From Polydactylus sextarius (Eukaryota > Chordata > Actinopteri > Polynemidae): DNA of 64,000 bases. The position numbers were made by a program, and so were the translations under genes. Shown here in pieces: positions 37,653 to 50,559 of this stretch. Position 1 is the stretch's first letter, and every line of letters begins with the position of its first letter. Location: NCBI GenBank assembly GCA_016801845.1, contig CM028913.1, positions 23,340,065 to 23,404,064 of the forward strand, in the 5' to 3' direction. The notes below the pieces were generated by a model that saw only the letters and a program-made list of their open reading frames with translations, was not told the origin of the DNA and searched no databases.

Positions 37653-40443
37653 ATGACTCTTCTAACACTTGGATTGTGTTTGCCACTGTGGTTCTGCTGT
37701 GGCCTGGCTCACGCCTCTTTTCTGGACAGCTTCATTTCATTCCCAGCAGGTAAAAAACCTATAATCCTGAGCCTCAGCCTCTATCTGTGTGTGTGTGTGT
37801 TACTGTGTGTAAGTGTGTGTGCACTCTACTGTACATACAGTATCATGCATGCACATGTGTTTGCAGGGTTGAGCAGGGTTGCATTTGTCATTAAATGTTT
37901 AGTTGGTTTTTTTTATTTATTTATTCTGATCTTATTATTAGAATAAAAATATACTTGTTTTTATTTTCTTGTCGTCCATGAGGTGAGGTAGGCTGGAAAT
38001 GCCTCTATAAATAGCGAGACCAGCTCCAGTCCTTCAGTGAGAGGCACAGCCACTTCATATCTGTGTCCATGATTTGATAGTTTGCACCTGTTTCCCTGTC
38101 ACTTATGCTGCCGCTGCATGTTCTTCCCCCTCGTCTGCTCTGATCCAGGTTTTTACTGTACATGTTGTGTCATGAGTTTCTTCGTTTTGATGAAGATGAG
38201 GTCACTCATCGTGTTCGTGTTTGATTTGCTTGAGTCCGAGTGACACTGACTGTCTGTGCTCAGCTCTCAGAGCTCAGGAGCAGCAGCAGAGGAGATTCAC
38301 CCCGTGCTGTTTACTGAGTCCACCTCCACCCCCGCTGTTTCCTCCACCCCCTTCACTTTGGCGCCGCCACGCTCATGTGAGTCGAAGTCATATGACTCTC
38401 TCTGTCTATCGTGGAATATCTCGCCTGTTAACATGTCCTTGGGTGAAATCCAGATCGCCCTGACTCTTATTGTCCTTTGACCTAATGAGACCTTCGCTGA
38501 AGTTTGATACTGAGGATGAAAACTTGTTTCAGATGTTTCTGTCTTTTTTATTTTACAGAGTGAAGACTTTTCAAGAAATGGTGCTGAACCTGAGCCTGAA
38601 CCAGGCAATGTGGGCAAACCTTCTACCTGTGCCCAAGGCCCCCCCGGGCCTGCTGGTCCCCCAGGACCTCAGGTAGGTCCCAGACTCTTCCCAAACGTCA
38701 TTATCCAAACATAAACGCTGCACTGTAGATGCAAGAACTCACATTTCAATCAATTTGGCAAAATCCCAGTTTCTACTCTTCATTTGTGGTCTGCCATAGA
38801 TTTAAGGTGTTGAGTTGTTGTCCTCCGGCAGCATATTCTCCCTCATCTTCTCTCCAACTTGACAGTTCCTGCAGAGCAGGGGCAAAGAGGGGGGATTTCT
38901 CTGGCCCATGCAACACAGCGGCCTATTAACGCTCCACATTTAGCCCAGACACAAATAGCCTTTTTCCACTGCCTGCCAGTGTGCCACACATCATTCTCAG
39001 AAACCGTCCGAAGAGCCGTCTGCCTGGAATAGTATACTGTGTCGCGTAAATTCCAGGGATTACCAACACAAGCATGTGTCCGTGTGTTTGTGTACTCTGG
39101 TGATGAAAGATAAAGAGATTTTTCTTTTCTTTTTTTGGTTCAGGAAGGTTTCCACACTTCCTCTGCTGATACACCTGCATTTCTTATGTTAAAGAGCAAA
39201 TTTACCAAATGATTGTTGAAACATTAGTTATTTGTTTTTCCTGTTGCTGCAGCAGTTGAATTGAAGCAGCATTTCAGTTTATCCAAAAAGGCCCACAAGG
39301 CACTTTTTAAATCAATAGTGGCCACTCAGCCTTTAGCTAATTGAAACTGCAGCCGTGAGCCTCCAGGAACAGATATGACTTTGTGGTGGGATGTTGTGGA
39401 CAATAAAACTAATTTAGATGACTATCTGTGAGATTTATGAGCACACGATGTGTATTTATTGTTTTGTTTTTTTTTATGCTCATCAGGGTCCACCTGGGTT
39501 ACCTGGGATAGGAGGGCCTAAGGGAGAAAAGGTTAGCGCTCATGTTCCCATCTCATCATTGTGTATTTTATAAGCTCAAATTGAATTGACCTGTTGCCCA
39601 TGACTGAAAGATGCTCGCTGAACTGGAATGATAATGACAATGATAAATGACCGCTGTCCTTGTTCCCCCTCCTCCACTTCCTGTCATCAGGGAGAAATTG
39701 GAAGACCTGGGCAAAAGGTGAGAGTCTCCATTAATCACTCTATATTCTCAGCTAAGTGGATTTACTCAAAGAAATCTGCCTGCTTGTAAGCTATATGTCA
39801 CAGCGCTGCCTGTACGCCTGCTTGTGTTGCATCAAGAAAATGGTGAGTGAGTCGAGTCCAACTTTGACAGGAGACAGAACAGACGCGTTGGCAGGATGTG
39901 AGGGATTCAGAGCCGCTGAGACTAGATCTCACAGAAGGAGGGACATATTTCCTGCCTCCCTACATCATCCAGCATCCCTCCATCCCTCCCTCACTCTTTA
40001 TTAGAAAGAGGTGGAATGAGGATGAGGATCCCCTCCCACCAATACACACACACTATTTGACCACATCACCACAAGCAGAAGAGTAGTGACCTCAACGATC
40101 GGTCGTTGTGGTTTCAGAGTGAAACCAGCTTCACTGTGGCCTGACAGAAACGGCTTTGCAGCACTGCAGTGCAATTTAGCTTAGTGCTTCAGCCAGGTCG
40201 TAAATCATTTTATTTCCCACAAGCACGGACTCCTGTGCTATATACAGCCCATCATTTAATTAAAGAGAGCAATGTGACAGGGCTCGTTAAAGTAACCCCC
40301 CACCCCTCCTCTCCTGCATGTGCAGCATGAGGTCTGATAAATACGACAGTGAAGCAGCCTGGCAGCTCACAGCATCCTGCACTTACATTTAGTTATTCTT
40401 CTAAAACAAACAGGAACAACTCAGACGACTGAGTCTGATGGTG

Positions 40444-40474
<31 letters not shown>

Positions 40475-43400
40475 TATTGATATTAAAACTGATCTGTGAT
40501 CTGTCAGGGTCGCACAGGTCCCAGAGGACTTCCTGGGGAGCAGGGACCAGCTGGATGGCCAGGACCAAGTGGGCCCAAAGTGAGTAAGTCAGACCTCATA
40601 ATGTAGATGACATTACCAGTAGGAGCAGTAAGTGAATATTCAAGGTAGTGTGAGATGATCTGTGCAATGAAACACTTTTCTATAAAGTGCAAAAAAAATA
40701 AAAAAATAAATAAAACACAATCAGGACTAATCACGTCTTTATTCCTCTCGTTTCGCTCTGACAGGGTGAAAAAGGTGACACAGGGCTGATGGGATTACCA
40801 GGAGCCAGAGGACCAATTGGGCCGAGGGTACGATCCACATACAATCTACCACAAACCGACAAACACATCTAAAAGTAGCATTTCAATAAAACATTATCAT
40901 AAAGACAAACTTAACAAAAACACCAAGTCTGAAAATTCAAATTCATTCAAGTTTATTTCAAACGCACATGTAATAATGACATAACAGAAATATTTACAAC
41001 CATTTGCATAAAATAAAAATCATATTTAAAGATGACATTTAAAATGTGTAGATGATGTAAAACACATGTATAAAATCCCACTTAATTCATATACCACAGG
41101 TACATGTTAAACACAAGGAAAAGAGAACAAACCTACATTAACAAAATAAATGAAGAAACAGTATCTGTGAACACCCATCATGTCATTAATCCTCCTCTAT
41201 ACATTAGACCATTGTCATATTTTAACCCACAAACAAATAAAAAACTCTTTCCTGTGGTTTTGAACTTTAAAATCCCTCATTCCTCAATTCTTTATGTGCC
41301 CTCTATCGCTGGATAACCTTTAAATGTTTAATGGTTATATGTTATTTTCTAGATTCACTGTCACTGTGACAAAAGAAAGTAAAAAAACACAAACACAAAC
41401 TAAAATACTCACACTAAAGCTTTTCCTCATATGACGTTTTCACCATTACACCAGGTGAAGCTTGTTGATTGTTAATCAGGTGACAAGTGGGTGGAGCAAC
41501 AGAGAAGAGAAAGAAAAGTGATAATAAACAGCTGTGACATCCCCACTTTTAATGAATAAATTGTTTTGTTACATAAATTAAAAAATGTGCCCCTACTATA
41601 TGTCTAAGTTACTATAATAAATTATATTCATTCAATACAAAACATTTCGACTCTTTGAGAAATAGTTTGGACGTAGATCATTAACTAGTCACAAAACCCA
41701 CTGACAAAAAGGCTGATGAAAAGGTTTAAATAAAGTTACACACAGACCAACACAAAGGCAACTAAGAAAATGTCTTCAATCATGAGATAAAACCACAAAA
41801 CAATGTGGTCTTCAACCACTTCCTCAAGTTACTGAGATTTAAATAAACCAGCAACATGAACAGAACTGGTCACATCCAACACACAACAATGAACAGCAGC
41901 AATTTGACACAAAACAATAAGTGATCCAAGAGTAGTTTGCTGCAACAACCGCTTCACAAAATGGTCACAACTGCACCCAAGAGTCGTCGTCTCACAATAA
42001 CGAGTGAAATGGACATTAGACACAAGACAGACCCACACTCAGGTGGTAAATAACAAACCAATAGCTACTTAAAGGTTCTCAGACAAAATCACACAAGTAA
42101 CTACCCAGTCAAAAGTAAAACAACATAAACAAACAACAACGAAACATCATTTCAATTCAATGATTCAACAGAAGAGAAAAGAAATAAATGTATTTACCTC
42201 ATGAACATTCAGATTTCAGATGAGTCTCCAGTTGTTGAGTGGCTCCACGAGACAGACAACACCCCAATACTGACTCAAAACTACCACAAAAACATGTAAA
42301 TTCATTAGATATATTAACATCAGCATCAAACTAAAGTAACATGAAGTTAGGGGAAAAAAAAAAAAAAAACCAGCAACACAAAGTAAAAATCTAACGCCGA
42401 GAGGCAGCGAGACAAACAATCCAAGAGCTTTTAAAACCTCTGACTCAAACCAGGTGAAACTCATTGATGGTTGATCAGGTAATGAGTGGGTGGAGCTACA
42501 GAGAAGTGGGTGGAGCTACAGAGAAGTGGGTGGAGCTACAGAGAAGTGGGTGGAGCTACAGAGAAGTGGGTGGAGCTACAGAGAAGAAGAAAGTGACATC
42601 ATTAAAGACACATAGATCCACAACAACTCATGACAGATTAATGATAATCTTCACATTTTATCTTCATTCTTCTCTTTTGATCTTTCCTCCAGGGTTTACC
42701 TGGGTATAAAGGTGAAAAGGTAATTGATCATTTTATTGAATATAATTATGTTTTATCATCTTATCTAAATTATTTATTATCTAACACACATTGTGTCTGC
42801 TCTATCAGGGATCTCGTGGTGATCGTGGCGACGCCGGAGCGAAGGGCGACAAGGTGAGTTGAGTTCAACTAAATTAAATCTTTACCACAAAATGAAGGTT
42901 TCATAACATAACAGCTCTAACTTGTGGTAGTTTGGAGGCTCAATCCTGCAGCAGAACATTGTTATTCACTTGATCTGACAGTGATTTTAATGTTGTTACT
43001 GATCTGTGTGTATACGTCCTGTAAACTGTCCTAAATCTATTATAACATCATTTACTGATCTGTGTCCACAGGGTGCGATGGGTTTCCCAGGAATGCTTGG
43101 ACAGAAGGTGAGCGACAAGCTGGAAAAGAAGTTAAATATTTCTCGTTAAAACCAAACATGTTGATGTGTTTGTTTTGTCTTTCAGGGTGAAATGGGTCCA
43201 AAAGGAGAACCTGGGACCTCAGGAAACAGAGGACCCACCGGCCGACCGGGGAAAAGAGGCAAACAGGTGAAGTGTTCATACTGTTTAATTAAACTATATT
43301 AGTATAAGAAGTTATACCTCTAACTTGGTGTGGTGTTTTGGTTGTGTTTCAGGGAGTGAAAGGGGACCTGGGCAGTGTTGGTCCGATGGGACCTGCAGGC

Positions 43401-44977
43401 CCACAGGGACCTCAAGGTCACCCCGGTCCTCCTGGTTCACCTGCTACAGGTGAGAACTTCTTGTTCAAAACAACCTGAGGGTGTTTTAGTTTTAGTTTTA
43501 GTCAGGATGTGTTTACGTGTGGCGCTGCACTTTTTCCTCCAAGTGGAAAACATCCCTGTCAGCGAAAAGAAGCACACTCTAGCCGCCGTGTAAGAGGTAA
43601 CGCCTGCGGTCGTATTTAGCAGCAGAGAAACCGAATCTCCTGAGGTGAAACAAGATGCTCTGACGGTGACATCATGCAGCTGAAATGGATTCACAGATGG
43701 CGAGCCTCCCTTCAGTTTTACAAATATTATGTCACCACATAATTAAAGGGACATTTGTAATCTTGATCAAGTTTCTGTGTGAATTAAACTGATTGCATTT
43801 GCCTCTTGATAGATGAATCAGCTGACAGAGCTCGCAGCAGACTGTGTGCATACAATAAATGATTTTATTCCGTGCGTGTTCAGGTCTTTACATGGTCGGA
43901 GCGAAGGGAGCCCGAGGGCCACCGGGGCCTCCAGGAAAGTGCAGCTGTGGCTCTCTCAGCAGTTCTCCATTTGATGATTATTCCTCCAGAGGAAACTACC
44001 CTAAAGTACCAGCGGTGAGGAGGATTTAGTCTGAGTCACAGTCAAAATGATATATTATAATCCAGTTATGGAGCTTATGTCATTTAGTACAAAAGTGGAA
44101 AATCATAATGTTATTGTGTTATTTCCATTTGTAAAAGTAGAAACCATGAAACGATTGTGTTAATAACTTTTGTGTGAATTATTTATGGATCAGAGAGTAT
44201 TAAAAGATAAAACCAGGCCAGAAGGAGGGAGGAGGGGGGTAGATATTTCTCTGAGACACATTTTGCCACTTGGGATATTAAATTTTGATGCACATTATCT
44301 CTAATAGGAGTCAACCTTTTTATTTTTTGCTTTTTGTTCAGATATTCGTTGTGAGTAATGAGGAAGAACTGGAGCGTCTTCACACCGACAACGCTCTCGC
44401 ATTCCGCAAAGACCAGAGATCTCTTTATTTTAAAGACATTGACGGCTGGTTACCAATCCAGGTATCACTTCTACATCTTTTTTAGGTATATGTATATATA
44501 TATATATATTTACACAAACTTTCACAAACCTTCTTCTTTTAACTCTTTAAAACTTTGTTGCAGACGTTTCCATTCCAGCTGACGCCGTACCAGTCCATGG
44601 AAAACGCCCCTGATGATGAAGGCTACTGTGGTGACGGTATAGTGCAGATCTCCAACGGGGAAGAGTGTGACGACAGAAACCGAGTCGTCACAGACGGCTG
44701 CGTCAGTAAGTGACGCACACCTGCGTCAGGTTGATGTGTGATAGCTCTTCAGATGTACTTTGCTGTGCACATATAACACGACACCTTCCTTCCCTGCAGA
44801 GTGTAAACACGCCTACTGTGGAGACGGATATCGCTACGAAGGGGCCGAGGAGTGTGATGGAAAAGACTTTGGATACCAGACATGTAATTCATATCTTCCA
44901 GGGTGAGCGCAGCGTGCAATTATGTGTGGTCTAAATTCTTTGGTGCATTAAAACACAAGTGTTTTGTTGATGTAAAT

Positions 44978-45021
<44 letters not shown>

Positions 45022-45102
45022 CTTGTGTGCAGGTCGTACGGTCACCTCAAGTGCACGCCATCCTGCTCCATCGACTCCACAAACTGCAAATACTTCACTT
45101 GA
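37653..45102 (+). CDS. colq: acetylcholinesterase collagenic tail peptide (ColQ), 17 coding exons
   Basis: Anchors asymmetric acetylcholinesterase in the synaptic basal lamina (family knowledge). Exons: 37653-37749, 38264-38376, 38559-38672, 39487-39531, 39691-39717, 40508-40579, 40765-40827, 42693-42719, 42809-42853, 43072-43107, 43186-43266, 43353-43449, 43884-44014, 44342-44461, 44564-44705, 44800-44902, 45033-45102. These total 1383 nt, 460 residues (human 455). Residues 1-21 are a signal peptide ending AHA. The proline-rich attachment domain (CCLL then PPPPPLFPPPP, residues 47-62) binds the enzyme tails. Gly-X-Y repeats run 97-290, and their exons are multiples of nine bases. The cysteine-rich C-terminal domain (292-460) resembles the MuSK-binding part. 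Heparin motif two (KRGK, 236-239) is intact; motif one reads QKGR (131-134). Confidence 0.97.
40443..40470. repeat. poly(A) run in colq intron 5
   Basis: About 28 consecutive A residues, with no associated retroposon body recognised. Confidence 0.9.
41440..42585 (+). repeat. paired repeat blocks in colq intron 7
   Basis: The block at 41453-41520 (CAGGTGAAGCTTGTTGATTG then GTGGGTGGAGCAACAGAGAA) recurs at 42451-42590 (CAGGTGAAACTCATTGATGG then GTGGGTGGAGCTACAGAGAA), about 1 kb apart in direct orientation. In the second block the last 20 bp is tandemly amplified. The intervening kilobase is AC-rich and non-coding. This could be an element with direct terminal repeats or two copies of one repeat. 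Confidence 0.5.
42486..42585 (+). repeat. 20-bp minisatellite, five identical units
   Basis: The unit GTGGGTGGAGCTACAGAGAA occurs five times head to tail with no mismatches. A single diverged unit at about 41490 suggests the source sequence. Confidence 0.95.
44976..45020. repeat. (GT)n tract at the end of colq intron 16
   Basis: About 21 GT units end some 12 bp before the acceptor CTCTTGTGTGCAG of the last coding exon, where the polypyrimidine tract would normally be. Confidence 0.93.
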
Positions 45103-46737
45103 GGTTTTAAAGCCGGACGCTGCAGCTGGATCCTCTGTGTGTTGTTTGCTTGACACATAACAGGAATATTTTCATGCAAAAAAAGAAAAAAAAAACAGAA
45201 TAACAGAACAATAACAATGCTACAAGCAAGAGACTCTGAAGGAAGAGGAAGCTGAAAGAAGAAGAAAAAACAAACAAAACATACACATATAAAACTCCTC
45301 TGTATTGCTGCTGAGATGCCACGTAGCTCCCTGGAGTTATAGAGTTGGTCAGTGTTGAGGGGGTTTTTTTGGAGGTGAGAAGCCTTCACCTCTCACACAC
45401 ATATAGGAAATGCACAGGACAACTGCAAATCTGTCTTAACAAGCAGGACTTAAGGACTGGCCTCCTCACCCACACCCGACTGGACTGGAATCAGCCTCTG
45501 GATGCAACAGTTTGTGTGACAGCACATGCAGAGACTCAATTAAATGCCAGTGGGAGATGTTGCAGAGGAGCAGTAGCCGGGCCTGAGTCGCATTAATCTT
45601 GACCCAGTTACTGTTAAGAGAGAAATAAAGAAAGAAAGAGAGGAGAGAGGCAGTAGGACAACCAGAGCCGTGTGAGTGACGGTGCACAGGATTAAAACTA
45701 AAACCACCACAGCTGCTGTCACTGTACAAGCATGTAACTCATCATTGTTTATTGTTTTTTTTTTTTTTTTATTTGTTTGCCACATTGAGGTTCATACTGT
45801 TATAATGTTATAAAGTCAGCAGGTAAATCAGATCAACACATAGAAGTAGAAGTGGATTAATTGTGCACTATGTTAATCATATCCTCAGTGAGACTGTTAA
45901 ACCCGGATGCCGACTGGACGTTATTATTACCTTGTTCACAAATTGACAAAAAAAAAAAAACAAAACAACAAAAAAACATAATTCTCAGGAACTAACAGGT
46001 AATTTAGCTCCGCACGGCATCCTCCACAACTCTGTAAATAAATAAATCAACAAGGCAGTGACTGTACGCCCGAGGACACACACATAACTCAGTCCTGAAG
46101 CTGTAGGTTTGATCGAGTTCCTTCCCTGTGCTTCGACGAGAAATGACATATTCTGTATGTGAAGGCTTGAAACTGTTATGTTCTTAATTTTCTCACTGCA
46201 CAGGAAAGGCTGGAATAGTCTGTAGCTGCTAAAAATAATAATAATATATATAAATATATATAAGATGAAGGAATTTCAATTCCAGTCTGTTCTATGGTCA
46301 TTACTGTATTTACTCTAATACCTCTTTTATCCAGTCTTTCTGTCTTACAGTATATTCAGCAACAGAGAAACTCAACAGTAAAAAAAAAAAACAAAAAAAA
46401 AACTTAACAGTGTAGATGTAGTCTGCTGCGTGCTGGCCACCGCCGGTGAAAACCACTTTGCCGATTATAAGCTGACATTTTTCCATAAGCTGCTGTTGGA
46501 GTCGCAGTGCCAAGGGAGACCTTTTTTTTTTTTTTTTCTCAGCCGACACTTAGATAGATGTAGTCGTCAGGTGTTTATAAAAAGCAATGAAAGGAAGATA
46601 AAGACTGTTACTGTTACTGTCACCGGTTCCGCATGCTTGTGGTTATGAAACGCTTCCAAGTTTTGTCAAGTTTTATTTTTGTAAATCACTACATTCATCA
46701 ACGTGGCAGGTGTCTTAAGAGATGTCAGTGTGTAGCT

Positions 46738-46774
<37 letters not shown>

Positions 46775-47075
46775 ACACGTGCACAAAAATCTGAAAAACC
46801 ATTTGGAAACTGTGTTGGATGTTGTAGCTGTGGCCTGTTGCTGCTGAGCTGTATCCTCTATCTGTATATGCACAACGATGTTGAAACATAACATGCATGT
46901 GGAAACTTATTGTTAAAGCTTTGTGACATATATTATTACTATTATTATTCACTGTGACTGGGATAGTGGAAGTAAATTTTTTTTTTGTCTCTTTATTCTG
47001 ATATGATTTATACAAACATGTAGTTGTGGAGAATCTTTAAAAGAAACCGAGAATAAAAAGGGAATTTAAATCTCT
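45103..47075 (+). other. colq 3' UTR (probable)
   Basis: Non-coding sequence downstream of the colq stop, with AATAAA at 47052-47057 as the clearest polyadenylation signal. It includes a (GT)n tract at about 46739-46771 and several A and T homopolymers. No further gene is recognised. Confidence 0.5.
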
Positions 47076-47773
47076 GCCTCTTACACGTTCATCTTTTTTT
47101 GTTGCTTTTTTTTCTCTTCTCGTCTGTTTGAGAACGAGAAGCAGTGACAGTGATTTGAGGCTGTGAAGAAGAAGCAGACAGTGATAGAGATGCTATTGAT
47201 GTTCACTCGGAGCAGAAAGAGAGAAAGAGGGAAAAAAAAAAAACCCTGATATCCATCAAGAGGAAAAAAAAAGACGCTGTCAGCAGCTGCTCACAAAATG
47301 CTGCGTTAGACTAAATAGTAAACAGTGAAGCATCTTCGCTGTTGTCTGAGACATCAGACATGGTGATGGGTTTTTTTTCTGAAGCCCTCAGAGCTCAGTC
47401 TCTGAAGAGGTGGAGGTTTTTGTTTTGTTTTTTTGTTTTTTTCTTCTGGAGCAGGCAGCCGGTCCGTAGAGATGTTTGGATGCTCTGTTTAGCTCCATTA
47501 GTGTGCCATATATCTTTTCCAAATCACATCAGGACAATTTGTCTGCTGAGACGTCTGAGTAAAAGCTTACCTCGGTGTATTTATCCCGTCGCATACATTC
47601 TCTAAAGCAAAACCAATCGGATTTGTAACCGCAAGACATCTCAGTGCAGCACTAAATGTCAGTGGAGATGCAGTGGACGACCTGATTCCTAATGAAAAGG
47701 ATCTGCAGTCGCCTCGAACCGACCCCCCCACCCTCCCTTCCACAAAGTGAAGTGAAGTTAAAACACAAACCAC

Positions 47774-48015
47774 CAGTCCCTCCAGGACTTCAGAGCCTTT
47801 TTCAGATCATTGTGGCCTAATTTGCTTGATTTTGCTGCAGCTTTTCTATAAGAAAAGTAAAAACTGCGACGAAAGTTGAGGTGTTTTGTTGCAATAAAGT
47901 TGCAAGTTGATTTTTTTCCCCTTTTAATGCGACTTGACTTGCTCCTGCAACTTTACTGCAACAAAATAACTAAAAACACAGCAGCTTTCATCACAGTTTC
48001 TTTCTTTTAAAGAGA
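47774..48015. mobile_element. back-to-back fragments of the CAG(A/T)CCCTCC transposon
   Basis: 47774-47905 starts CAGTCCCTCCAGGACTTCAG and carries TTTTGTTGCAATAAAGTTGCA, which is the reverse of the right end of the copy at 62562-62959. 47930-48015 repeats the same sequence in the opposite direction (CTTGCTCCTGCAACTTTACT). The two together form a large imperfect palindrome. Confidence 0.6.
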
Positions 48016-48085
48016 AAACAATCATGGTAACAGTAAAACTATAAAGGGTTAATAGATAGAGTTGAGAGGTAGAGGAAACATAAAT

Positions 48086-48495
48086 CAGTCCCTCCAGGAT
48101 TCAGGCCTTTTTCAGATTGTTGAGGTCTAATTTGATTTGATTTTGCAACAGCTTTTTTAAAGAAATTGAGATGAAAGTTGTGGTGTTTTTAGTCGTTTTG
48201 TTGCAATAAAGTTACAGGATCAAATCAAAGTTAATAACAGTCTAATTCTAATTTACCAAGTAATTCAAAGTGAAGGTATAAACCAGTGTCAGAGTGACGT
48301 GTCTGGTCTGACGTCCTCCCTGTGTTTCTAACATTCGCCATGTGTTTCTTCTTCTTGTTGCTCCACAATATAAAATAGTCTTTCGTGAACTCTGCCCAGA
48401 TACTGTTTCTCTTGGTTCTTAGCAGTGATGTTTGAAGGTAAATGTGAGACTTTGGAGACACACGGATCAACGTTTCACTGGAAACGATGATGATT
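48086..48495 (-). mobile_element. 5'-truncated copy of the CAG(A/T)CCCTCC transposon
   Basis: Starts CAGTCCCTCCAGGATTCAGG and reads as the reverse complement of the copies at 25001-25434 (48290-48460, including CCCAGATACTGTTTCTCTTG) and 62562-62959. The match stops near GGATCAACGTTTCACTGGAA, so about 100 bp of the other end is missing. Non-coding. Confidence 0.65.
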
Positions 48496-48964
48496 AATCA
48501 GAATTTACATTAAAAAGATCACATCATCTGACAAACATGTTCTCTGAGGGACGAAGCAACATCCTTAACATTTTATAATGAATTCCCTCCCAAGTTTCTA
48601 AAGGAAACGGACTCTATTCTGAGCTCTCGCAGTGAAATCAAACACTTTTTCCAACAAAGGAGGTTATTTTAGTGCAGGTTGGTCGGTGTAGCGTTACAGC
48701 TGTGGCACAAGAGGCAGTAAGTAGATGTAAAAGAGGGGCCATGAGGACAGGAAGCAGGCAGGGACCCAGCTGTTGGCCCGAGCCGAGCGAAAATCCCTGA
48801 CCTATAGGCAGGAATGAGCGGCATGCGGGGGGGTCGGCGGGCGGGGGTATGTGGTCCTGGACGAGGACACGACCACAGCCACACATGCAAAAACGCTCAA
48901 TTTACACACACACACAGCAAAGATATGTACAGGTGATTTAAAGCTCAGTTAACGAGTCGCACAC

Positions 48965-49222
48965 TATGACAACTTAATTATTTATTAGGTAAAAATCAAG
49001 TAGCATCTTATCTACATTCATAGAAAAAAAACACAAAACAAATCAAGTGTTTATAATAGAACAATAGCATATCGTCGGGATTAAACATTGGCCAGTTGAA
49101 CATCTGCAACATAAGCCTGCTGCAAAACTCAAAAAGAGTCAAAGTTCAAAATACTACTCGGTATGACGATGTTCCTGCTTTGTTTGGATTGGCTCAGCGA
49201 CTCTATGGCCACATTTCAACTT

Positions 49223-49254
<32 letters not shown>

Positions 49255-49767
49255 ATTGTCAAGTTGACATCATAAAGTGTTAGATACAGCTGGTAACGAC
49301 ACACAACAGTGCACAGACGAGACGGTGGAAAGAAAAATGATAAAATAAAAAAAAAAAAAAGGAGATGTTGAAACGTGTGGAGCAGAGAGAGATGGAGGCG
49401 TAGTGACGTAGTTTAACTCTCACACATCTTTTCCCCTTCGTTATCATTATTATTATTAATTTACTTGGTTAATTCAAAAAAAAAAAAAAAAAAAAAAACC
49501 TTGGCACCTACAGGAAGTTACTTAATACATAAAACCATGCAATCAATAAACATGCTCTATGGATACAAACGTCCACACATTCACACACGAACCAGACTGA
49601 ATGTGAACATTATAACTTAAAAAGACATGATAATTATAATAATACTAATAATAAATAGACATGAAAATGCATAGGTTTGTGCAGAGAATTTCCACCATGT
49701 AATAATAATAATAATAATAGAAAAAAATCAGCAGTTGTCAGTAATTTAACTGTGATTTTATGTTACT

Positions 49768-49804
<37 letters not shown>

Positions 49805-50559
49805 TAAACGGAGGCAGCGGAGGTTAAAGCCGTTCAGCGTGACACCTTTTTTTGGTCCCATGTAAAAGTCTCAAAATGTCAGCCATGTAGAAACTAAATC
49901 ATATGTTTTCAAAATGAAAGATTCATCATAAAACAAACAAAAAAATAAAAAATAAAAATAAAACAATGGAAAACGAAACAGTCAGTGCAAGAATAAATGT
50001 TTCAGCCCAGTATGTTAATCCATCACATACTTAAGGCATATATGGGATTATTGTTACAATCTGACAGTTTGCTTGTTTGTTTGTTTGTTTGTTTGTTGTT
50101 TTTTTGTTAAAATAGTATAGTGCTTTTGTGTCACCTCGCTTCACGGATCCAGGGAAACAGGAAAATAACGATCAACAAACAATCGTCCGAGGAAGTTGAG
50201 CCAAACACCTTGTGGTTGTTATGTACCTTCAAACAGGTTCAGTACATAAAAAAAAAACCCACAGTAAATGTAGACTGAGACTGAATGTGCATCAGAAACA
50301 AATGTCACCATGAAGATTTATGGTTGGAGTCACTGTCACTGGTCTTTTAAACAAGACCAGATCAGAAATCTACTCTTCATCACATCACAATGTCTTAATT
50401 ATTAATGACATCAATACCTTCAAATGTCAAATCTCTACAGTCGTAGAGAAGAAGATCGACTGGTGCTGCTTCACACTGACACGAGGACACGCTCACGTTA
50501 TTCTGTCGCCTTCCTGCAGCAGATAAAACCTCCGTCCGTCTCTTCGTCCCGCTGCTGCT
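48965..50559 (-). other. plekha8 3' UTR (probable)
   Basis: Non-coding sequence downstream of the plekha8 stop. Possible minus-strand AATAAA signals are at 49252-49257 and 48981-48986. It contains (GT)n at about 49770-49802 and (GTTT)n near 50072-50096. The real 3' end is uncertain. Confidence 0.4.

Larger units (their letters stand above)
47076..48960. other. colq-plekha8 intergenic spacer
   Basis: Contains transposon debris (47774-48495, listed separately) and a GC-rich patch at about 48750-48870. No coding sequence is supported. It lies where two ancestral linkage blocks meet. Confidence 0.55.

Noticed and set aside
38271..38376. Alternative colq exon 2 acceptor at 38270
   Set aside because: It would put the exon in a frame that destroys the proline-rich attachment domain. 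The acceptor before 38264 keeps CCLL and the proline runs in frame.
42486..42585. Regular repeats as a possible CRISPR array
   Set aside because: The units are directly adjacent with no spacers, in an intron of a vertebrate gene; it is a minisatellite.
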